From the NCBI GenBank assembly GCA_963971225.1, contig OZ020267.1:121947891-122011890 (forward strand): DNA of 64,000 bases. The letters are read 5' to 3'. A program made the translations under genes and the position numbers. Source of the stretch: Melieria omissa (lineage: Eukaryota; Arthropoda; Insecta; Diptera; Ulidiidae). The stretch's first letter is position 1, and the number at the start of each line of letters is the position of its first letter. Shown here in pieces: positions 1-11,434 of the stretch. The notes beneath the pieces are model-generated. The model ran no database searches. It saw only the letters and a program-made list of their open reading frames with translations, and was not told the DNA's origin.

Positions 1-124
1 TTTCACCCCCCTTCTGACAGCATCGTTGCCCACGAGAACTCATCATTAAGAATCTCCATACAACACTAAATCCACTCTAATGTACATGGAGCTTCCAGGT
101 GACGAAATATTGGTTTCTGTTCTC

Positions 125-366
125 TCGAAATGTATACAATTTTACACAGATCGAAGGGACCTACGATTGTATGCCGTTTCCGAACGTCGAGTTGGGAGCT
201 CTGTGATTGGGAACTTAATTCTCACAGGTTTGTGTTTTCCTGTTCAGAGGTCTGCCGCCGAAGAGAAAATTGTTGTCTTCTATGTTTTGGTATTAACTTT
301 GTCGGTATTCGAACCCAAAACCATCAAACTTGTGCTTCAACACCACTAATCGCTGAATCAAGGCGA
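125..366 (-). repeat. tRNA-derived SINE (family A), partial and diverged copy
   Basis: Reads on the minus strand. The body shares many blocks with the fuller copy at 51073-51429, for example GAAGGGACCTAC followed by a similar CCGAACG and GTTGGGAGCT stretch. The tRNA-like head lies at about 304-366. A B-box-like GGTTCGAATACC-type motif is readable as the complement of 304-316, and a weak A box lies near 345-365. The left (tail) end and any target-site duplication could not be located. Noncoding; it would be copied by a non-LTR retrotransposon. Confidence 0.6.
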
Positions 367-535
367 ATCGAACCTTCAATTGAGTTGAAATATTTTGGAA
401 ATATTACCTTAAAACAGCGCTGAGAAAACAAATACAAGGTGGCACGAAAGTCATCAATGATGATGATGACTCATCACCTTATCGGCAGATGCTGTAACTT
501 TTGCAAATGGCGGCAAAAGTAAATTTTGCTTTGAC

Positions 536-600
536 ATTCATTACTTCATTCATTTATTCGTTCATTCATTCATTCGATTATACATTCATTCATTCATTAG
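536..600. repeat. (ATTC)n microsatellite
   Basis: Interrupted tetranucleotide run of CATT/ATTC units, visible directly. Confidence 0.85.
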
Positions 601-1567
601 CAAATTAGACCCAAAGAACATTGGGTGACAACTTTTGCGCCACCCTGTATACTCATTTATCAATGCTATAAATAAAATATCTATTTACATGAGTTACATA
701 GAGTACAGAAAATATTCAAATCATGATTCACAGCACCAGTGGGCGAAAAAAATGTGGGTAGTATCAAAGAGCACAAACTACAGCTGTGAGTTTCTTCTTC
801 TTTTGATGCTTTGTGACACAATTTCTATTTTTAAATTTGTTAGCTTTTAGTTCTGATATGAATCGTATTTGACGAACTGCAATCTTGAAAGTTGTGCTTC
901 CATTTTCAAGCACTCAACTTCGTTAAAATGAGAGCATAATATTCAAGAAGGATCAAATATTTAAATTTCATTTTCACAACTTTGAGTAAAGCGCATGTTT
1001 GAGTTAGCACTCAACTGGAATTCCAGCGCCATGTGCAAAGCCTTAGAGTGCAGATTTCAATATGTAAATAAATATATAGAATAGACGCTAATGTTCTGCG
1101 CATCTGCGGGCCCCATAGCATAGGCAACACAGTAATACTTAAAAGGCATTTGTCGGTAGCAGAGGAACTGTATACTTTTAGGGGGCCATGATAACTTTGC
1201 AGTGTGTTTTATTTCTAACAGATTTTTAACAGATACTGTATTCAACATATACAAACATAATTAAAAAAAACATTTTTCACTCATCAAAAATATCAGAAAT
1301 GAGTGCAATTTCAATTGAAATTATGTGGACAACGCCACATTCCAGGCATTCGTTTCATTTTACTTTTTCATGTCGTGCATTGTCTCGTTTCTTTAAATAA
1401 TTGCATATCACACACGCATACATATGCCTAACTATCTATGGGAATGTGTGGTGGATTAGAGGTCACTTCGGTCGTAGTGTGCATGTTACTAAATGCACCG
1501 CCACTAATGCAACGATTTTAGGAAATGTGCCAAGTTGTGAAGCACAATAGCGCTACCACACTTTTGT

Positions 1568-1600
1568 ACATACATACATACATATGTACATACATACACA
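1568..1600. repeat. (ACAT)n microsatellite with central ATGT
   Basis: ACATACAT units with a central ATATGT inversion. This kind of repeat is common in higher flies; similar runs recur near 33605-33650 and 38150-38175. Confidence 0.85.
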
Positions 1601-2318
1601 AACATAATCACTTCATCATTTCCCTTCCTTCTTTCTCTCCCTTGGCATAATGACATTTTGACTGGCCGGGATTTGATTGATTCATTCCAATCTACGAAAT
1701 GTCTGAATGAACGCGCCACAGAAAAGATATTAATTATGATGAATTTACTTAATTTGATTCCGTTGCATTGATTTCGTAATGTGAATTTAATACATGTATT
1801 TGCTGGGTGCATGCATACACAGCACATCACTTTTAAGTTGTTGTACCGAGTCACACTGAGGTGGGGTTAGGTAAGTCAGGCAGCTTGCCGAATTTTTATC
1901 TAGTTCACCATTAGCTCCATTTCGATGCCCAAACAGAATTAAACAATTAGAAATTGTATACAAATCTAAGTTTAATTTACGTCCTACAAACTGAAAGTGA
2001 TAAAAAATTTGCCATAATCTACAAATATTTTAAACACACACTTTAAGCGCTGATTTTTTAATTCACTCAATTTGTTACGCATGAGATGTGAACTTTACTA
2101 GCGAATTCATTAATTGGGAAAATTAAATCCACCAAATTAGGTCCCACATAAGGGCGAATATTTCGCTGCCATGTGAATAATGTTGGTCCTTTAGAGGCTA
2201 CCACGATCTCTTTTCGAACGATTGTCAAATTCTTTCAATAAAAAGAAATCACGAAGTGGGAACAGCTACAGCGAGTTTCAATGATGTGCAAGGTAAAGTT
2301 TCAAAGTGGAATCATTAA

Positions 2319-2446
2319 CCCTTTCGCTATTTTGTTGCCATATGGCACATTGATACTTTGTGGACGTCTGAGCCCTCTGTGGTTTCAAGAATACATGTTT
2401 TGTTGGTCCTTAGAACAGTTTGAAGTTTTAGGAAAAATACGAAATT
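2319..2446 (+). mobile_element. piggyBac-like TTAA MITE, copy 1 (left end only)
   Basis: TTAA at 2315-2318 is followed by CCCTTTCGCTATTTTG, the same left end seen at 54740 and, diverged, at 19688. About 128 bases match the other copies before similarity stops after GGAAAAATACGAAATT. The right end is missing, so this is a truncated or deleted copy. The TTAA target and CCC start are typical of the piggyBac superfamily. No transposase is encoded. Confidence 0.75.
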
Positions 2447-3269
2447 CACCCTTTGCACTCGAGTCCTTTTTCGCTTACGCGACCCAGCAACTCGAGACGA
2501 TTTCGGCCAAATTGGGTAAACACATTACAAGTACTTATTTTAAAAACATTTATAAACAAACAAACATATACAAATAATAAAATTTCACCAGTGTATTCAT
2601 TTATATGTCGAAAACAACAAACTTTGATAAATATTACACTCTGTAATTAGTTGACAATTTAAATCGGCCGTATCCTGAATGGGAAATCCCACTATCAGGG
2701 GGCGTAGCCAGAACTCGATGATGGAGGGTTTTGAAAAAAATTGTTTTCCAATCTAAATTGTATTACGTGTTTTTTAAAGTAAACTGCACTTTTAAAACAG
2801 GGCTTAATGCATTGGAAATTTGTTCCAGATTTGACGTAAAAATTTCATAAAATTTTTTCACTGGAAACGAAGTTATTGCGTCTGAAAGGAAAGTATGTTT
2901 TTGCCATTGTTACAAAAATGAGCATCGAACAAAGAGCCAATAGTAACTTTGGTTTTCAAATTGTTAAAACTTTTACCGAAACATTTCTATTGATCAACCA
3001 AGTTTATGGTTATGATCGTTTATCCCGTGGCAGAGTTCATGGGTTCACGCGATTTAAACGCGATTGCCAGGACATAAATGATGGCCAACATGTTAGTAAC
3101 TGAAATCAGCCATCACCGCAGATTCCATCAAAACTGGGCGGTAATTCATATAATTCTTAAATTTGGATTTAATCATCTTAATAATATAAATGTATCGTAT
3201 TTTATTTATTTATTTATTTTTTCAGTCTACCGATAGTGAGTTTTACAGACTAATACAGAAAAATCTTGA
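2447..3269. other. AT-rich spacer with a possible hAT-type end
   Basis: No gene recognised. At 2696 the sequence CAGGGGGCGTAGCCAGAA resembles a hAT-type terminal repeat, but no matching opposite end was found nearby, so it is not annotated as an element. Confidence 0.4.
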
Positions 3270-3600
3270 AATATAAACAATTGAAAATTTGGCTATCGAA
3301 AGACGCCATTTCATCGTTCGACACTTCTGGCCGATTTTGTTACTAACACTGTAGTTTTAACCCACAACTACTCATCGTTTTCGCCTGATGCGGCTCCGTG
3401 CGATTTTCACTTTTTCAAAAAATTGCATTGGCCGAAAAAAAAAACCATTGAAGACGTAGGAGCCATCTAAAAGGCTTATACTATTATCCTGAAGGACATT
3501 CCGGCTGACAATCTACAATCTACTGTATCTGCATTGAGCCTAAACGGGTCGGCCGACAATCTACAATCTACTGTATCTGCATTGAGCCTGAACGGGTCTG
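3270..3600 (+). pseudogene. mariner-type transposase, 3' remnant
   Basis: A short reading frame gives SPDAAPCDFHFF, matching the conserved YSPDLAPCDFxLF block that holds the third catalytic Asp of mariner transposases. Downstream comes a KDIPADN-like stretch, as in the C-terminal region of these proteins. The N-terminal helix-turn-helix part and the first two catalytic residues are absent, and stops interrupt the frame. The last part (3503-3598) is a 48-base tandem duplication, equal to 16 codons. No terminal repeats were identified. This is a dead fragment; family assignment rests mainly on the one motif. Confidence 0.55.
3503..3598. repeat. 48-bp direct tandem duplication
   Basis: Two adjacent 48-base units (3503-3550 and 3551-3598) differ at only two positions. 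The unit lies inside the mariner remnant and keeps the codon phase. Confidence 0.9.
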
Positions 3601-3713
3601 TTAAAAAAACTGAATCAGTTTTACCAAAAAACTGTGTGGTAACTATTCTTTAAAAGAACTTTTTGCTAGTGTGGCAACGTGCATACATTACATATTGATT
3701 GCCAATTTTCTGT

Positions 3714-4330
3714 TTTTTAATCCTTTATATCCTTGAAAATTTATGTAGAATTTTCTTGAAAATAAGGTATGTTAAAAACCAAAATCTCCTTGATTACGTG
3801 TCAAAATTTCATTATTCTCGCTTAATTGATTTTGTATCTATTTATTATTTAAAATACTGATACGCAAATAAATTATAATATTTTCGCTGCATTAGACTTG
3901 CAGCTTCCGCCTTTTTTTTTAATAACGTTCGAACCAATAAAGTTAGAGTAATGAAATTTTGACACGTGATCAAGGAAATTTTAAGTTCTAACATACTTAC
4001 TTTTTAAGAAAATTTGTTATTAATTTTCAAGGATATAAAGGATTAGGTTTTTCAAAGGACCTTTTTCATATCCGTTTTTAACAAATATATAAAAAATCAG
4101 TTTTATTTAAATTCTTGAGCCTTTCTTCTTTCCTCTGATATACATATGGTGATATTCTAACGAGGTTAAGTATTTTTTTTATTTTTTATCCCCTTCAAAA
4201 TGTTGAAGTCCTTTTAAAAGGACAAAGGATGTAGAAATGAAAAACTGAGTATGCAGTGTTACTATGTTTGGTCTCTAGTTTCACGCCCATATGGATTTTT
4301 TCCAGTGTGAAAAATGCTGTCGCACGGTGT
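3714..4330 (-). mobile_element. fold-back MITE, partial copy (same family as 58342-59149)
   Basis: Internal inverted blocks around GACACGTGATCAAGGA are shared with the complete element at 58342-59149. The right end reads GTCGCACGGTGTTA, the complement of that element's TAACACCGTGCGAC terminus. The opposite terminus is missing. Noncoding. Confidence 0.75.
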
Positions 4331-6934
4331 TATCTGAAGATTACAACCACATATACCTCATACAACATCAACTTAGCCGGGGAGAACTATAGGCCATCAT
4401 AAAACTAATAAACTGATAGGGACCAAGTTTGTATGGGTTTTCCGAACAGCGCTCTGAAAGCTTTTCATAGACAATTCTTTCGCTTTCCGTTGCTTACTGA
4501 GCAAACAGCCGCCCAAAGAAAAGTGTCCTTCATTCGGAGTTGAATTTAAGCCCAACATCCTCTGACTTGTAGTACGGCGATCACTTTCTAAGAAGACCAG
4601 ACTTGGTAACTATTCGATCTTAGTTAGTTCGACTCAATGTTCGTTTGCTGCATGCATCGCAATCGATGCAGTGCAATGTGAATGCCGCGCATGTACATGA
4701 AAAGCGAGCACCAAAATCTTTGCACATTCGAGCCCCGCTGGGCGCTGCGGTTGTGCGTGCCCTCTCGGGGGGTCGGTTCGGTCTTAATGTTGCTGCAATA
4801 TGTCACTGGACATTTCGTATACAACGCGACTCAGCAGTTGTAAGCACTTCCGTTTCCGCCACGCTGCTTCGCCTCGCTGTATTCAGCGCAAGTAGGATAC
4901 TATTTGTCCGATAATAACCGAGAGACAGTGAAAAATATCCAATTTATAGATAAGCATAAAAAAATCCATTAATCACAAATACTGAAGCGTGTACAAGTGG
5001 CCGCTGCTTCGTCGCACAACCACGACGCTGCGTAGAGCAGCCGAAACAAGAAGACGGCAACGGCGTCATCGTCAGCGTCATCGTCAGTACCGCCAGTAGC
5101 TCCGCTGCTGCTGCTGCTGCACTTTGTGCGCGCTGTCTGTCGTACCGCCCGCTCGCCCGCTGGCCGCCCTGTCTTGCTGTGTCGGCGCGAGCTCATAATG
5201 TTGCCTTGAGTATTTGGGCGGATACCGAAATACTTTATTATCCTTTTCACTGGCGGAAATCCACTTACTGCTTTGATATATGGTGCGAGTTGATTCTTTA
5301 TGGCGTTTAAATTGAAGTTTTATGGAATTTCCAAATGCTCATTTTTAATGCATTCGCCCCGAGCAGTTTGCAGCGTTTGGAATTCGAGATTTCAACAGAG
5401 TCGTAAACGCAACCAATACACCAGAGTCATGACTAGAAATATTACATGCAATTCTCTGATATTAAAAAGTGCCTTACGCTAATGCTTGTACACACATACA
5501 CACATACATAGACATTACATGCACACAAAGGGGCGTTTGTGTCTACGCCGCTTTGGTTCAGCTGGAGCCGAAATTCAGTCATCACTGAGTTCAGCAATTC
5601 AATTGGAAGTGCTGAGCAACATTAAAACATTCATTGTATGTGCAAGAAATAACTTTTTATAAAATTTGGGAGACCTTCCCACTGGCCGAACACTTAGCGT
5701 TGGCCGCTTTGCGCGCGGAATTGTAAGAACACAGCATTGCGAATTTTGCTTTAAAGCTGTTAAAATTGCAACATCATATGATGCTTGTGAGTTCATTTGA
5801 AATCACAGAAATCAAGGCATTAGATTTGAGATATTCGAAAAAGAAGCAACGCAGCTGCTGGCGTTTGCTAATGACGAGTTGATTTTTTCCCCTCTTTCCT
5901 TGAAAAGTGATAGTTTTTACTGTTGTACGGCAGGACCTTCAATATTTAATGCGGTGGTATTCTTTGGAAGACTGGTGACTATTCTGCTACTCGCGAGTAT
6001 TTAATAGTGGCGCCGACACTCTACAAATTTAGCCTCAATGTCATTTCAGATTTCATGTGAACAATTCTACGCTCCTTCGCTGAGTATTTGCATTTTCGCA
6101 CACTGAGCATTTCGTTGTGTCTTTTCTTTTATGAAACGTTAAAAATTAAATCACCATAACCTCGTATCTCACAACATTTTGAACTCTTACTACGCAAAAA
6201 CTAAGCAAAGGTTCAAATCTAAAAGATTTATGAAGTATATGAAGCTTTTGAAAAATGAACTTTTTATTTGAAAGTTTGTCATATCTAACGCTTTGTTGCG
6301 TTTTCGCTTTTCGTTTAAGTGCAAACTTTGCCTAAACAAATGACGTAAGTAAATAAGATTCAGTTTTCTTTAATATTTATTTGTTGAAGTTGCGAAGTAC
6401 TTCAGTTGCTTCTGGCAGGTATTGAATGGCAATAGAATTATCTTCAATGTGAAAATTTATATTGAAACTTTTTTGGAACATTGTTAAACTAAGAATCAAC
6501 TAAAATTATTATAATAAATTTTTCACACTTAAATATTTGTATTTTGAAGTAAACGCCCTTCATCAGTACTTGGACACCTCTTTCGTTGATAGATTTTGCC
6601 TGTTTATGCCACATTCTGCGCAGCTCAGTTTTGTTTGAAGCCGTGTATTTTGTGTTCCTTGATTTTGATTTCATACGGGCCGAATATCATACAAACGATC
6701 GCAGCCCCGGGCAAACGGAAATCGATTTATTATTTTGCTATAACAACTGCGCCTTCAGAAATAAATTCTTCACATTCGAAACCTCAAAAGCACATTGCCT
6801 GCCATTTCTTTCGATATATTGATGATTTTCACTTTCTAAACTTCGGATACAGTTTTCGTTTTCCACTGCAATATAAAATATAAAAACATATTGTTCCGTC
6901 ATCCAAGACACAGCAATCAATTGTTGTTAAGTCA
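4331..6934. other. Spacer with GC-richer island at about 4600-5260
   Basis: No gene recognised. The GC-richer part contains a short CTG run near 5104-5119 and CG-rich stretches. Nothing in any frame looks like a conserved protein, and no transposon end was recognised. The rest is AT-rich. Confidence 0.5.
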
Positions 6935-7079
6935 TTGTACACTAAAGTCCTGCATGAATATATTCATTTTTGCGGCTACACTACTGTACATACTGTACGG
7001 GTACTTGGTATTCGAAGAATGCGTACAACGAAACGAATAGAAACGAGAACCAGCGAGCGTCGCTTCTCGTTTCTATTCG

Positions 7080-7150
7080 TATTCGGTGAGAAGCGAATAC
7101 TGCAGTGCTCGTATTCGGTGAGAAGCGAATACTGCAGTGCTCGTATTCGG
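7080..7150. repeat. 32-bp tandem repeat with TATTCGG motif
   Basis: TATTCGGTGAGAAGCGAATA recurs at 7080 and 7112, and TATTCGG again at 7144, giving a 32-base period inside the hAT-like element. Confidence 0.85.
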
Positions 7151-7322
7151 TAATCGAGAACTTTGCGAAGTATTCGAATATCAACAGTTTCACCGAATAT
7201 TTTTATGCGCAGTATGTCACTTTTCCATGTGTATACTTGTGGTGCGGTTGAAGTGGCTTATTAGTTAATACGTAAAATGGAAATTATTGAAGGAAGTACC
7301 ATAAAAAATTAATAAATATTTA

Positions 7323-8519
7323 TATCAGGTGTACAACTTTGCTTCCGCCGTTTTCCGATAGGTGGCTGTACCGGCTGAGGCTGGTTGAAATACATAGATG
7401 GTAATGCCTTTAAAGTGAGTGTGGACAGTGCCTAACGAATTGTCATCGCCGTTTCAGTAACAGTTGTTCTTGTTTTCGTATTATTCACGCTCGAAAATGT
7501 CCGTTTATGTGCCCAATTCTCGCCATTTGCGGGAAGTTTTACTTTTCTGTTACAATTCGAAAAAAAATGCAGCTGAAGCGCATCGAATGCTCTCAGAAAC
7601 TTACGGTGATGCTGCTCTGAGTGAAAGAACGTGTCGGGAGTGGTTTCAACGTTTTAAAAATGGTGATTTCGAAGAGCTTGCCGAATCGTTGGGAGTGAGT
7701 CAGCAAGCCATTTCAAAACGTCTCAAGGCCCTGGGCATGATTCAGAAAGAAGGAAACTGGGTGCCGTACGAGTTCAAACCGAGGGACATCGAGCGCCGTC
7801 TATTTGTATGTGAGCAACTGCTTCAAAGACAAAATCGTAAGGGGTTTTTACATCGAATCGGAACCGGTGATGAAAAGTGGGTTCGATACGATAATACTAA
7901 ACGCAGAAAATCATGGGGAAAGCCCGGGCATGCTTCTTCGTCGAAGGCAAAACCGAATATTCACGGCGCCAAGGTTATGATTTGTATTTGGTGGGATCAG
8001 CTCGGTGTGATTTACTACGAGCTCTTAAAACCGGGTGAAACCATCACAGGAGATCGCTACCGAACGCAACTGATGCGCCTTAGTCGCGCGCTAAAAGAAC
8101 AGCGGCCACAATATCAAGAGCGACATGACAAAGTCATCCTCCAACACGAGAATGCTCGGCCTAACGTCGCAAAAGTGGTCAAAAAGTACCTGGAAACGCT
8201 GAAATGGGAAGTCTTGCCCCACCCGCCGTATTCCCCAGATGTCGCCCCTTCTGACTTCCACCTATTCCGTTCGATGGCACACGGCCTGGCAGATCAACAT
8301 TTTCAATCCTTCGAAGAATTGGAAAAATGGATTGCTTCATGAATAGCGTCAAAAGAGGACTCCTTTTTTCGAGCCGGGATCCGAAAATTGCCGGAAAGAT
8401 GGGAGAAAGTTGTCGCTAGCGACGGACAATACTTTGAATAATACATCTGTAAGCACTTTTTCGCAATAAAGCTTTTAATTTTGGAAAAAAACGGCGGAAG
8501 CAAAGTTGTACAGCTGATA
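7323..8519 (+). mobile_element. mariner element, nearly full length (mariner 1)
   Basis: Ends read ATATCAGGTGTACAACTTTG on the left and, as complement, ATATCAGCTGTACAACTTTG on the right, continuing into CTTCCGCCGTTTT on both sides. It sits inside the hAT-like element at 6943-8809 in an AT-rich target; the exact TA boundary is blurred by flanking TATA. It carries the broken transposase described next. Confidence 0.9.
7497..8441 (+). pseudogene. mariner transposase (DD34D type), inactivated
   Basis: The protein would bind the element's terminal repeats and cut and rejoin DNA in the nucleus. The ATG at 7497 opens MSVYVPNSRHLREVLLFCYN, a typical mariner N-terminus with a first helix-turn-helix. 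Further on are a WVPYEF linker motif, TGDEKWV with the first catalytic Asp, and YSPDVAPSDFHLF with the third. Three faults are visible. The segment between the two DNA-binding helices is shortened in frame (FKNGDF runs straight into EELAESLGVSQ), so about 30 residues of the usual ~345 are missing. The second catalytic Asp, normally in HDNARPH, is Glu (QHENARPN). A TGA at 8340-8342 replaces the Trp of WIASWIASK, after which the frame continues cleanly to TAA at 8439-8441. The copy looks recently active but is now dead. Confidence 0.92.
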
Positions 8520-8817
8520 TATAACATAAATTTTTCTAAATAATCTTAGGAATAATAAAACGAGTATATTCGAATATATTCGAAGCGGTATGTACTATTA
8601 TTCGAATGCTTTTGTGCTCGTTTTCCCGCTTCGAGCGAATATGAATAAACAGTGTACGTCTACTCGTTTCTGTTCGGAGCTTTCTCGTACTCGAAGAGAA
8701 ATGTACTCGTATTCATTCGGACCGGTCCGCAGAGATGAAGTGAAGTATTCTATTCAAAAACATTTGAATGTTTTCGAATAGCAAAAATGCATACTCGTAC
8801 AGGACTCTATTGTACAC

Positions 8818-9700
8818 TTTCAAGGGTGGGTTTATCACAGCTGGTCTTTAGTACCATATGCTGTGCTTTTAATTCAGTGAACAGTTGAGGTGATATTTTA
8901 ATTTTAGCTGCAACAAGACGTTCCAGAAAGTTTGGATTCATTTTTTCGCATTGAAGTTAATTTTTTTGTGACTCAATGCCTGCTAGATTTCTATTAAAGC
9001 AGTTCTTAACTTTAGCCAATACTAAGGAAAACTGAAATCTTACCTACTAAATTTCATGATTTGTTTAGGCAAAGTTTCATGGAAAGCCCTTGGCTGCATT
9101 AGTTATGCCAAACTTTCAAATAAAAAGGTAAATTTTCAAAAGATTTTCAAAAGCTCTTCACATAAGTATATTTGTTAATGTACTAATTGTTCATGATCGA
9201 TTTTCTCCCACATCTAGCTTTTCTTTTAATTCTCATATTGTTGTTTATATTTGCTCATACTTTCTATTTTATTGATCTTCCAACTTTAAACATTCTCTCT
9301 GGGCGCTATTAGAAGTTGCTTCGATTTTGCAAGTATTTGCCCAAATTTCATTTCCTTTGCCAAAGTTCGTTGCTCTCTTTTGCCCATTTTTTGAACATAC
9401 ACACATGAAACTTGACTATAATCGAGAGCATTATTAGTAAAATTAGCACACTAAAGGAATAGCCACATCTCTATGTATTTCAACTACAGTATCCAGTAGT
9501 TGAAATGAATGATGAAATAACTATTTCCGTTCATGTCGGAAAATATTTTTGGTCCCGTTTCTTGACTGACAGAGATAATAAATGGAACATTGCTGGATCC
9601 AAATACTTTACTTCAACTAAATACAAACGGACCTCAAGGACTTTTATTCTCCACATCCAGGTAGGTTTGGATTGATAAATGTAAAAACTTTAAAAATTAA
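8818..9700. other. AT-rich spacer, nothing recognised
   Basis: No gene, transposon end or ordered repeat was seen here. Confidence 0.5.
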
Positions 9701-11159
9701 AATAAAGCAACGAGCTCAGCGACGTTCGCAAATCTCGTAAGCTGGCAACAGCAGCTTTAGCCGTAAGCTAAGCCGTAAGTTTCCGCGTCGAGCACCAGGC
9801 TAATTCAATTAGGACGCGCTGCTGGTGTGATAAAAGTTATTTAAATTTGCATAAATTCTTTAAAAGCTTTGTCCAAAACTTTGCGCATGCCGCAAGCGAT
9901 TTTTTCCCGATCCCATTAAACAGCGATTTTCGTTGGATGCGTTTGGATGTTTTCGGTGAGCTGCAGCCGACTTGGCACTTTTCGAACTTGGCTGTTGCAC
10001 CCTGCGCCACAGCCGCTGTCACTGTCAGTGCCACTCGCCGGCCACTTTGGGCAGCATCGATTGACACTCGACTCGACTGCTGGAGCTATCGGCAAATTCT
10101 ATTTATTTATGCGCCATTACTTTTAAGCTTATCGCCGCCGCAGCAGCATTCGATACCACATACGACTGTGTGTGTGTGTGTGTGTGCACCGCGCGTAGTT
10201 GTCCGCAATGACCAGATGTGCCCTGTGGCATCTTGTGCGGCAAAGTTTTCGTTCGTATTTGTGTTAGCGGATTTTTCGTGGGCGTTCGTTCGTCACATTC
10301 TTCAAGAAGCAAACGAAAATAAGTAAAGCTATACTCGATGCAATTGCACTGGTGCTAGCTTTCGCAACGCAGCGGACACCGGTAACCCAATACCTCACAT
10401 TGCGGTGTTTTTGTTTGGTGAAAATAACCCACAAGCTGCTCGAATCGATGAAGTTTCTCCTTCGGTTAATTGTAAATGTTCACTTTACCACTGACACTGT
10501 CCTGCATCAGCCAGACAGCCCGACAGCCAGTCAGCCAGCCAGCCAGCCTGACAGATGGACAGGCACTGGTGTAGTGCGCTGCTGGGTAAAGTTTCGCTGT
10601 GCATTTTCTTAATGATGGCCGGAATAGTTTTTCATGTCCGCCTCAGTCTTCGCTGTCGTTTTCATTTTTATTTTCCAGTGATAAGCTTTGAGGAAGCCAG
10701 CCAACCGCCCAGCTAGCAGCAGTGTGTGCCATCAGCTGCAGCCAAGATAAATGACCGAACGCCGAAAAGCGTGCTACAAAAACGTGGGAGTGCAGCGCAA
10801 AGGGTGTGGACGGCAAATCTTTGACCACTGCTGCAATTTTCTCACTTTCGCTCTTTCAACTTTCGGTTGGATACTCTGCACTGAAATGGTCGGTTGTTTA
10901 CATTTTTTTGATCAGGGGAATGTGAGACCAAGAAGAAGGCGTGGTCGATATGCAAATGTCCATGATCAGTAACAGCAAAGGATGCAGCAATGCAGTAATT
11001 GGTTAAGAAAAGGAATCTATTTATACTAATAAACTATGGAAATATTTGTAATTTAATTTAATTTTATTTATTTGCACTCAGTACCGGAAGTTATTTAAAT
11101 TAAAATGCATTTTTTCTATAATGTATTTTTGATTATACTGTGCAAGTCGAAAATTCAGA
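9701..11159. other. GC-richer island, possible regulatory DNA, then AT-rich spacer
   Basis: Contains a (GT)n run near 10169-10187 and CAGC/CAGA-rich stretches near 10500-10560. Open frames exist on both strands but are low in complexity and match nothing known. No transposon ends were seen. Possible intronic or intergenic regulatory DNA, by inference only. Confidence 0.4.
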
Positions 11160-11434
11160 CATGGGGGGACTTACAGAGCGAGTTTTCATAGGTATACTGA
11201 GTTGTGATCCACCAGCCGTTTGGCTGGATTGGCTCTAGTTTAAGAGAAATCCGACTTTGTAGTTTGCTCATTTCGCGATATGCGATATTCCGACGATTAA
11301 GCGACGAGAACTCGACTAAAATGAGCAAACTTCAAAGTCGGATTTATCTTAAACTAGAGCCAATCCAGCCAAACGGCTGGTGGATCTCAACTCAGTATAC
11401 CTATAGAAAAGTCACTTAGTAGGTTCCTCCCATG
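11160..11434. mobile_element. fold-back MITE with ~110-bp inverted arms
   Basis: The arms 11160-11276 and 11320-11434 are near-perfect complements over most of their length (core GATCCACCAGCCGTTTGGCT). They end in CATGGGGGGACTTAC and the related CATGGGAGGAACCTAC. The central spacer is about 45 bases. No coding capacity and no clear target-site duplication. A transcript of the arms would fold into a long hairpin. Confidence 0.85.

Larger units (their letters stand above)
367..2314. other. AT-rich spacer, no gene seen
   Basis: No reading frame here resembles a known protein. It contains the two microsatellites listed separately. Nothing else was recognised. Confidence 0.6.
6943..8809. mobile_element. 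hAT-like non-autonomous element, split by a mariner
   Basis: Left end TAAAGTCCTGCATGAATA and right end (complement) TAGAGTCCTGTACGAGTA form inverted ends. Both are flanked by the identical 8-bp duplication TTGTACAC (6935-6942 and 8810-8817), the duplication length typical of hAT elements. The ends are followed by many subterminal TATTCG/CGAATA motifs, also hAT-like. Without the mariner the element is about 670 bp and has no transposase. A 32-bp tandem duplication lies at about 7080-7143. Confidence 0.8.

Noticed and set aside
2696..2800. hAT MITE beginning CAGGGGGCGTAGCCAGAA
   Set aside because: Only one end is visible, with no partner or duplication.
9847..10326. Open frame of about 159 codons on the plus strand
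   Set aside because: Crosses a GT microsatellite and shows no recognisable domain; overlaps antisense frames of similar quality.
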